A stretch of DNA of 38,045 nt, taken from the NCBI GenBank assembly GCA_964200185.2, contig CAXNAD020000036.1, forward strand, positions 1 to 38,045. The letters run 5' to 3'. Made by a program: the position numbers and the translations under genes. Below the pieces are notes generated by a model, which worked only from the letters and a program-made list of their open reading frames with translations, was not told the origin of the DNA and made no database searches. Numbering within the stretch: the first letter of the stretch is position 1; each line of letters starts with the position of its first letter. Source of the stretch: Choristocarpus tenellus KU-1152 (Eukaryota > Phaeophyceae). Below are positions 37,401 through 38,045 of the stretch, in pieces.

Positions 37401-37935
37401 GCAATCAGTACAAACAATTACAGTTGATGGAGCTTCTGCTTTCCATGAGATACAAAATATATTGCTCCGGACACCCATTTCCAAGTCGGGCAACATCAAC
37501 AACATCAGTTTCCCATTGCGAGGAACATGGAGTCTGGAGGTTGAAGGGTGGACAACATCAGGTCTTGCACCAAATGCAAGCACCCAAGATATGTCAAAAG
37601 CCCTATATCTACTTCCCAATGTGGGCAATGTGAATGTTACTAAGGAATATGATACTTTAGAGGAATCTTCACTCGGTGACCTTTGGAATATCACAGGTTG
37701 GACAGTCACCTTCATTGATCGTGGTGGTGATGTACCAGCAATGACTGGAGATACTTCAAATCTGTTTGGTGGCTCTCCTTCCGGCAACCCTGATGTAGTG
37801 ATTCGCACAACACAGGATGGGCATGAGGGTGATGATGTTTTGCAAGTTGTGTATATGTTGCAAACGAACAGGTCCAGCTTGATGCCAGAGACACAGGTTG
37901 TGACATTGGCAGTTGGAGCAAAGCCATTGCCTGAG
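1309..37935 (+). CDS. Giant LamG/cadherin-like/IPT-repeat surface protein, partial
   Basis: This is the whole gene as assembled from 27 exons, about 7,600 residues in the window and open at the 3' end. Module order is LamG, cadherin-like (tandem-95 type), second cadherin-like, about 56 IPT/TIG modules, about 9 module-B repeats, then B, about three IPT, and B. IPT modules are recognised by P-x-SGP-x-x-GGT, a V-x-G-x-GF turn, LxCRFG, a second Cys before Pro, NNGxDF and a final FxY. Such Ig-like folds occur in extracellular parts of receptors and adhesion proteins. Two Cys per module and many N-glycosylation sequons fit secretion. No signal peptide, membrane segment or catalytic domain is visible, so adhesion, wall or receptor roles are inference. 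Of 26 internal introns, 20 are phase 0. Exons are listed separately; introns are not part of the product. Confidence 0.85.
1447..1963 (+). other. Intron 1 (517 nt)
   Basis: GTGAGA donor and tttcag acceptor. It contains a hydrophobic open stretch (1615-1947) with a Cys-rich tail, but no ATG at its start and no splice sites joining it in frame. Nothing else is recognised. Confidence 0.65.
1964..2143 (+). CDS. Exon 2: LamG domain middle part
   Basis: This 60-codon phase-0 exon includes GFGFSVTLKHD and RVRLRLGTVLDWSA, central strands of the LamG fold. It follows directly from the AAWFNPSN end of exon 1. The acceptor is gtttcag at 1963 and the donor GTGAGC at 2144. The next exon opens with the LamG W-x-H strand, so no exon seems to be missing between them. 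Confidence 0.75.
2144..2938 (+). other. Intron 2 (795 nt)
   Basis: GTGAGC donor and atctgcag acceptor. It is T-rich with no recognisable coding or repeat content. Confidence 0.65.
2939..3166 (+). CDS. Exon 3: LamG domain C-terminal part
   Basis: This 76-codon exon starts VSQWSHILVGWNETHAFVHA, matching the LamG W-x-H-I-x-V-x-W strand. It ends YYTGLIDNLE, matching the terminal F-x-G-x-I-D-x-V strand that closes LamG domains. It is phase 0 on both sides. The donor at 3167 is GTGGGA, weaker than most in this gene. Exon 4 begins VWSSEAAYGN, the expected continuation after IDNLE. LamG domains bind glycans or proteins in many extracellular proteins; the ligand here is unknown. Confidence 0.85.
3535..3637. 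repeat. Short fold-back with CAAAGTAT arms
   Basis: cctcaaagtat at 3535-3545 is an exact inverted copy of atactttgagg at 3627-3637. An inner pair, gaccttt near 3566 and aaaggtc at 3611, adds to the symmetry. The CAAAGTAT core is shared with the MITE termini just downstream, so this may be a relic of a related element. Confidence 0.5.
3702..3961 (+). mobile_element. MITE-like element, copy 1 (intron 3)
   Basis: About 260 bp without coding capacity. The left end gagccaaagtatcttagag and the inverted right end (ctctaagatactttcactc on the + strand) match at 17 of 19 positions. The body matches copies 2 and 3 over its whole length (for example ttgcgattttgatgtaattt and caagccccaaa). It contains the palindrome tactcc...ggaggta. 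The flanks are CTCT on the left and TCTA (or CTCT if one C was lost) on the right, so the target duplication is less clear than in the other copies. Confidence 0.8.
4081..4794 (+). CDS. Exon 4: post-LamG segment and cadherin-like domain
   Basis: 238 codons, phase 0. VWSSEAAYGN closes the LamG domain. SGLVSLWRFHEGRGTIATNS and TWAVSTAPVGD resemble the segment that often follows LamG in large extracellular proteins (Y-W-F-E-G-G, then W-V-S-T-A-P). From about residue 90, a cadherin-like Ig-fold of the tandem-95 type is visible: RINGTDAHL, SGGNLTV, GTQLTYIPNPGAHD, DWISYTVE and ATVLLSVQAV. The donor at 4795 is GTGAGG. Confidence 0.85.
4795..5159 (+). other. Intron 4 (365 nt)
   Basis: GTGAGG donor and caaacag acceptor. 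Nothing recognised inside. Confidence 0.75.
5160..5624 (+). CDS. Exon 5: second cadherin-like domain and start of IPT 1
   Basis: 155 codons, phase 0. DLTLSNYEVNDVDAWEG and GVLNIAVCDNEIG are the ends of a second cadherin-like/Ig-fold domain, whose usual pattern is L-x-V-x-D-x-D-A to L-x-I-x-V-x-D-x-G. The exon then opens the first IPT module with LPIVESVCPMAAPVTGGLNL. The donor GTGAGC at 5625 falls inside the IPT strand: GGLNLE|VYGVNF. Confidence 0.85.
5891..7994 (+). CDS. Exon 6: IPT modules 1 (end) to 8 (start)
   Basis: 701 codons plus one base (phase 1 exit). After the rest of IPT 1, modules start near 6098 (FVGVSPDHGPTCGGT), 6376, 6682 (LGLSPTLGPSTGGT), 7005, 7346 (VVSLVPSSGPKTGETEI) and 7682 (VHSISPWFGNDVGGT). 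Module 8 begins at 7976 (TPETT). Each keeps the two Cys (for example IACLFG and VECTTP), though modules 3, 5 and 6 are divergent in the GGT turn. The acceptor is gccaacag at 5890 and the donor GTGAGA at 7995. The split codon gives G, so the junction reads PETTG|VSPQSVPLAGG. Confidence 0.9.
7995..9292 (+). other. Intron 6 (1,298 nt)
   Basis: The largest intron here. GTGAGA donor and attgaatag acceptor, phase 1. It is AT-rich, with no domain, MITE copy or RNA gene recognised. Short open frames on both strands around 8900-9160 are overlapping shadows without similarity. Confidence 0.75.
9293..15234 (+). CDS. Exon 7: giant exon, IPT modules 8 to 28
   Basis: A single 5,942-nt exon with no stop: it completes IPT 8 and holds 20 full IPT modules of about 85-110 residues each. 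Module starts are roughly 9607, 9892, 10201, 10555, 10809, 11072, 11335, 11607, 11866, 12136, 12400, 12668, 12936, 13198, 13456, 13726, 14030, 14337, 14605 and 14892. Typical motifs are SLSPTSGPDQGGT, VSGSGF, SLSCRFG, VSNNG and FTY. Modules 12-17 and 18-23 match each other in order. Module 25 has extra Cys (CGFLCLNG). Module 10 has an altered GGT turn and module 12 lacks it. The donor GTAAGA at 15235 is phase 0, after FTFLQ. Confidence 0.93.
15235..15785 (+). other. Intron 7 (551 nt)
   Basis: GTAAGA donor and gcatcag acceptor. The exon 7 frame stays open by chance to about 15408 but loses IPT similarity at the donor. Nothing else is recognised. Confidence 0.75.
15786..16706 (+). CDS. Exon 8: IPT modules 29-31
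   Basis: 307 codons, phase 0. Modules begin VPFLESLSPASS (15786, divergent and lacking GGT), MVTTDEVVPSVGSVDGGM (near 16050) and RIFELLPAHGPLSGGTRI (near 16356). Cys pairs are present (ACRFG and ISCLT in the first; LICHFH and VQCVTP in the last). The last module closes with SFWYRPLPE and the donor GTGAGA at 16707 sits exactly at the module boundary. Confidence 0.88.
16707..17851 (+). other. Intron 8 (1,145 nt) with CT microsatellite near its 3' end
   Basis: GTGAGA donor and cctctcag acceptor. A (CT)n run at about 17782-17802 lies some 50 nt before the acceptor and may add to its pyrimidine tract. No coding content is recognised. Confidence 0.75.
17782..17802. repeat. (CT)n microsatellite
   Basis: About ten uninterrupted CT units in intron 8, upstream of the exon 9 acceptor. 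Confidence 0.9.
17852..19306 (+). CDS. Exon 9: IPT modules 32-36 and start of 37
   Basis: 485 codons, phase 0. Modules start with VLKIQPQSGSLMGGTNI (17852), ILDFSPQSGPSSGGT, LLLSPSSGVVGGGSNI, SLYPKFGPTTGGTSV and ISRTNPEFAVLSAES (divergent). PPEVVQLIPPKGMARSGA opens module 37. Cys pairs and NNGIDF-type ends are kept; module 34 has a longer loop before LLCRLG. The exit at 19307 (GTGAGT) cuts the module 37 strand (GAMPVE|VIGSGY), the same position as the exon 5/6 junction in IPT 1. Confidence 0.9.
19307..20265 (+). other. Intron 9 (959 nt)
   Basis: GTGAGT donor and ataatcag acceptor. AT-rich with short overlapping frames on both strands, none with domain similarity. Confidence 0.75.
20266..21087 (+). 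CDS. Exon 10: IPT modules 37 (end) to 39
   Basis: 274 codons, phase 0. The first residues VIGSGYINRPGQLKCRFG complete the opening half of module 37. Modules 38 (GGIYPRSGPESGGTILRV) and 39 (LRSLTPSSGPISGGTQV) follow. Module 39 has an insertion before VWCRFG. The donor GTAAGT at 21088 lies just before the last strand of module 39, which resumes as FSYVHIPAF in exon 11. Confidence 0.9.
21302..23773 (+). CDS. Exon 11: IPT modules 40 to 48
   Basis: 824 codons, phase 0. Module starts include FISLSPKFMPTSGGTLV, MEIFSFSPVQVHEHF (divergent), FITSMTPAVGPASGGT, LTMVGPIRGPAKGGTMV, AVEPPMVSTIGGSMV, FITDIKPQHVAAGSA (divergent; the LxCRFG strand is LFSIRW, so its Cys is lost), VTWGSPRYGSAVGGT, VSSFDPKVLPESGG and LNLSPSFGPFSGGTPV. 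The last module is cut after LYCHFGHLE by the donor GTAAGC at 23774. Confidence 0.9.
23774..24732 (+). other. Intron 11 (959 nt)
   Basis: GTAAGC donor and cccatcaaag acceptor. The exon 12 frame is open upstream to about 24628, but that part does not fit the IPT pattern, while joining at 24733 does. No repeat copy is recognised inside. Confidence 0.7.
24733..26988 (+). CDS. Exon 12: IPT modules 48 (end) to 55
   Basis: 752 codons, phase 0. The start was chosen because CHFGHLE|VMARLLTVTELECLTP restores module 48. Modules follow with SGIHPEAGPAHGGM, DAVKPKLIREGGGTV, VSSYPLVGPAVGGTNV, SKLYPSHGPSSGGSAV, LRSLTPDRGAEAIETRV (no GGT), LALNPRLGSVRGGTNV and LSMRPTSGPTYGGTNV. Module 49 has VRFS in place of CRFG. 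A run of eight G lies in the coding sequence near 25228. The donor GTATGC at 26989 follows SYYLHPQ, at the module boundary. Confidence 0.9.
27228..27458 (+). CDS. Exon 13: IPT module 56, end of the main array
   Basis: 77 codons, phase 0. VLSVYPERGLITGGTVV follows HPQ of exon 12, and LMCRFG with NCVAPAPPDG are the paired Cys strands. The module is cut after FGLLE (donor GTCAGA at 27459), and the protein then changes to another repeat type, so this last module lacks its final strands. Confidence 0.88.
27568..27747 (+). CDS. Exon 14: linker with EVQ repeats
   Basis: 60 codons, phase 0, beginning VQQLSITASSQGAEVQV. Short units of the form EVQ-x-I/V-x-V are repeated (EVQVVEVTA, EVQEISIRGWGW, VQALKVQAVL). 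These resemble the linker strands that start module B further on. No Cys is present. The acceptor is gctacag at 27567 and the donor GTGAGG at 27748. Confidence 0.75.
27748..28349 (+). other. Intron 14 (602 nt)
   Basis: GTGAGG donor and gacaacag acceptor. It includes a small 12-bp tandem repeat (gatatcgatag) at about 28116-28139. The open frame upstream of exon 15 (from 28203) is not needed to join exons 14 and 15. Confidence 0.65.
28350..28424 (+). CDS. Exon 15: short EVQ linker exon
   Basis: Only 25 codons, phase 0: VVHTSLEHSREVQRITVDAS followed by ANISE. It repeats the EVQ-x-I-x-V pattern of its neighbours. The donor GTACTA at 28425 is weak, and the acceptor is gacaacag. Supported by frame and pattern rather than by a domain match. 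Confidence 0.6.
28425..28901 (+). other. Intron 15 (477 nt), carries MITE copy 2
   Basis: Donor GTACTA and atatttcag acceptor. Over half of it is the MITE-like repeat at 28604-28864, which ends only about 37 nt before the acceptor. Confidence 0.7.
28604..28864 (+). mobile_element. MITE-like element, copy 2 (intron 15)
   Basis: 261 bp, non-coding. The left end gagtcaaagtatcttaga and the inverted right end match at 16 of 18 positions. The element is flanked on both sides by ATCT (28600-28603 and 28865-28868), a 4-bp target duplication. The body matches copies 1 and 3, including the central tacctact...ggagtag symmetry and the aagccaagccccaaacgg stretch. Confidence 0.88.
28902..29015 (+). CDS. 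Exon 16: module B1, first half
   Basis: 38 codons, phase 0. VQQLIVASED is the EVQ-type linker, then LSGTFMLRHG and PVPFNATAKE are the first strand and the NATA helix-like segment of module B. The donor GTGAGT at 29016 cuts right after NATAKE. Confidence 0.82.
29199..29393 (+). CDS. Exon 17: module B1, second half
   Basis: 65 codons, phase 0. IEGALGGIPSLGGAIV continues the NATAKE|IEGAL motif. YNITMAYVIGDVASLVVV matches the module B strand W-x-V-T-F and the G-D-x-P-L-L-V turn, though W is replaced here. It ends LNTSVVE (donor GTAAGG), which reads directly into LVKGVPCEVQDV of exon 18. Confidence 0.8.
29394..29854 (+). other. Intron 17 (461 nt)
   Basis: GTAAGG donor and cttgcag acceptor. An open frame at 29470-29718 lies inside. 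It does not fit module B, and skipping it gives a perfect join, so it is treated as intronic. Confidence 0.7.
29855..29998 (+). CDS. Exon 18: module B2, first half
   Basis: 48 codons, phase 0. CEVQDVAVHG is the linker strand, then GELFLSFRGEVTWPIPWNA and DVEAALE form the first half of module B. The donor GTGAGA at 29999 falls after EAALE, within a few residues of the same module position as the exon 16/17 junction. Confidence 0.85.
29999..30328 (+). other. Intron 18 (330 nt)
   Basis: GTGAGA donor and ggcacag acceptor. Nothing recognised. Confidence 0.75.
30329..30728 (+). CDS. Exon 19: module B2 end and module B3 start
   Basis: 133 codons plus one base. ALDTMGDVMVNLTSP completes EAALE|ALDTMGDV. 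RTWSVAFIGIGGDMPLLMA is the W-x-V-x-F and G-D-x-P-L-L hallmark of module B. VVTVTEVHKGAA links to B3, which opens GDVNLYFDSDGDGMYE. The latter is a DxDxDG-like acidic loop that could bind calcium, but a single loop is weak evidence. The exit is phase 1 (GTGAGA at 30729). Confidence 0.85.
30902..31005 (+). CDS. Exon 20: module B3 end
   Basis: The split codon gives G, then TAWLVTFTEGRDHESF (the W-x-V-T-F strand) and TSPFALIEE, 34 codons. The acceptor is tttgcag at 30901 and the donor GTAAGA at 31006, phase 0. Confidence 0.8.
31154..31250 (+). CDS. Exon 21: module B4 first strands
   Basis: 32 codons plus one base. VIKGTQFEVQNVTTVG is the linker, then KLDSFFLGFDG. The donor at 31251 (GTGCGG) was chosen over the GTGGCT at 31292 because only the former gives phase 1. 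That phase is needed to read V-TTDYLAANASASDIRAALE in exon 22. Confidence 0.7.
31251..31643 (+). other. Intron 21 (393 nt)
   Basis: GTGCGG donor and attgctag acceptor, phase 1. No features recognised. Confidence 0.6.
31644..31924 (+). CDS. Exon 22: module B4 remainder
   Basis: 93 codons after a split Val. ANASASDIRAALEAIDSVGE and FTWLVTFFK with GDDIPLLYAGG are the module B hallmarks in full. INVTRVQKGTLRSICGE is the exit linker, and the next expected residues are VQ. The donor GTAAAG at 31925 is phase 0, but no canonical acceptor with matching phase precedes exon 23. Confidence 0.8.
32197..32387 (+). CDS. Exon 23: module B5 first half (left edge uncertain)
   Basis: About 63 codons: VQYSGSPTSAQLKISLGGG, YHNASETEMEKAVESL and GDVKVSR are module B. 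VQ is exactly what should follow CGE of exon 22. However, the bases before it are taccaa, so a phase-0 join would need a GT-AA intron. A canonical alternative uses the acceptor after aag (32197) with a weaker donor at 31917. The exit is phase 2 at 32388 (GTAGGA). Confidence 0.65.
32586..32878 (+). CDS. Exon 24: module B5 end and B6 first half
   Basis: The split codon gives R, then 97 codons and one base. LRWTVTFLTRAGEVPPLSA closes B5. GGSITLSFNGTELEEIDLD and LLQRLDVITEG open B6, and a CC pair (GVCCIG) sits between them. The acceptor is atttcag at 32585 and the donor GTACGA at 32879 (phase 1). Confidence 0.82.
33086..33387 (+). CDS. Exon 25: module B6 end and B7 first half
   Basis: The split Gly is followed by 100 codons. 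STWLITFEEYSNGDAPLLVV is the B6 hallmark, and RPEVHRVLVAADS is the linker. MIRLSLGSKVTRAVSIDAS and ASIVQN start B7. The donor GTGAGC at 33388 is phase 0, and falls at the helix-like position also interrupted in B1 and B2. Confidence 0.85.
33784..34043 (+). mobile_element. MITE-like element, copy 3 (intron 25)
   Basis: 260 bp, flanked on both sides by AACT (33780-33783 and 34044-34047). It is collinear with copies 1 and 2. The left terminus has lost about 7 bases (gagtcaaaatagag instead of gagtcaaagtatcttagag) and the right terminus is altered (ctcttaataagagactttc), so the terminal repeats are degraded. The centre is an exact palindrome. Confidence 0.85.
33919..33960. repeat. Perfect palindrome inside MITE copy 3
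   Basis: Two exact 20-nt inverted arms (33919-33938 and 33941-33960, core cctactccaaaa / ttttggagtagg) are separated by 2 nt. The same position in copies 1 and 2 is an imperfect palindrome. Confidence 0.92.
34422..35132 (+). CDS. Exon 26: module B7 end, B8, B9
   Basis: 237 codons, phase 0. VMHQDLASLGVR continues ASIVQN of exon 25. YRAWDVTWTTV is the B7 W-strand. B8 reads SGVFSLSTTAGD, HNASANEVSAALGTLSIV and TYRITFSG. B9 reads GGDFAISFGDLETEALSY, NASPDEVLHEIQNLG and YRWMVTFLGDPGGPVDLM. B8 has no intron, unlike most upstream copies. A run of nine G lies in the coding sequence near 34930. The donor is GTGAGA at 35133. Confidence 0.87.
35133..36084 (+). other. Intron 26 (952 nt)
   Basis: GTGAGA donor; the acceptor is taken as cacccag at 36084. 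It is AT-rich, with a (TA)n(GA)n microsatellite at about 35225-35248 and a few TTGTA units near 35920. No coding content is recognised. Confidence 0.65.
35225..35248. repeat. (TA)n(GA)n compound microsatellite
   Basis: About seven TA units followed by four to five GA units in intron 26. Confidence 0.85.
36085..37935 (+). CDS. Exon 27: module B10, IPT modules 57-59, module B11
   Basis: 617 codons, phase 0. The acceptor at 36084 (cctcctcacccag) is preferred; 36105 and 36108 are in-frame alternatives. B10 reads GGTFSLLYGGSITV, WNATATEVEVALENLPAV and SSWAIEFTTLG. It is followed at once by an IPT tail (VEVTANGGTDFSDDG, then FAYFE) without the IPT front. Then come IPT 57 (AVIPRAGPTSGGTQIVV), a divergent IPT 58 (IQYMKPSRFSNYGG) and IPT 59 (VDYVEPSTGEYSGGVLV). 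B11 follows (RGTWSLEVEGW, NASTQDMSKALYLLPNVG, TGWTVTFIDRGGDVPAM). The donor GTGAGT at 37936 shows the gene continues beyond the window. Confidence 0.9.
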
Positions 37936-38045
37936 GTGAGTATTCTATTATTCACTTTGGTATACTGAGTATTTCATATGTTAGATCTTGCATATTGCAA
38001 TGGCCCAAAGTATCTGGGAGGAGGGGGGGGGGGTCTACACCAGGG
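37936..38045 (+). other. Intron 27, truncated by window edge, with G homopolymer
   Basis: GTGAGT donor followed by non-coding sequence and a run of about 12 G near 38022-38033. The acceptor and following exons are outside the window. Confidence 0.75.

Noticed and set aside
38001-38045. Possible fourth MITE copy at the right edge (ccaaagtatct)
   Set aside because: Only 11 bases match the terminal repeat, followed by a G run unlike the other copies. The window ends too soon to judge.

Overview
This is a eukaryotic genomic window. The coding signal is broken into exons by GT-AG introns, and no operon, Shine-Dalgarno or other prokaryotic signal is visible. Almost all of it (about 1.3 to 38.0 kb, + strand) is one giant gene that is incomplete at least at its 3' end. 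Joining 27 exons by reading frame, splice sites and domain continuity gives roughly 7,600 residues inside the window. The protein is a modular, probably extracellular or cell-surface protein. Its mix of modules (LamG, cadherin-like, long IPT/TIG arrays and 'NATA-EVE-AL' repeats) and the mariner-like transposase relic fit an alga or other protist. A stramenopile is my best guess, but the sequence does not decide it.

Layout. 1-560: decayed tail of a plant-type mariner-like transposase with an in-frame 162-bp tandem duplication. 561-1308: nothing recognisable. Exons 1-3 (1309-3166): a LamG/concanavalin-like domain split by two introns. Exon 4: the post-LamG segment and a cadherin-like (tandem-95 type) domain. 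Exon 5: a second cadherin-like domain and the start of the first IPT module. Exons 5-13 (5.5-27.5 kb): about 56 consecutive IPT/TIG modules, including one 5.9-kb exon carrying 20 complete modules. Exons 14-26 (27.6-35.1 kb): many small exons encoding a different repeat, called 'module B' here, about 9 copies. Exon 27 (36.1-37.9 kb): module B, about three more IPT modules, then module B again, ending at a splice donor, so the gene runs past the right edge.

The introns hold the non-coding features. Three copies of a ~260-bp MITE-like element lie in introns 3, 15 and 25, all in the same orientation, with terminal inverted repeats, 4-bp target duplications in two of them and an internal palindrome. 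There are also short microsatellites and a fold-back. No tRNA, rRNA, CRISPR array or second host gene could be supported.

The most notable points are the size and order of the repeat array, a six-module super-repeat inside exon 7, introns recurring at equivalent module positions, the unnamed module B, and the MITE family. All exon boundaries are inferred by eye and need transcript support. One junction (exon 22/23) does not resolve with canonical splice sites.
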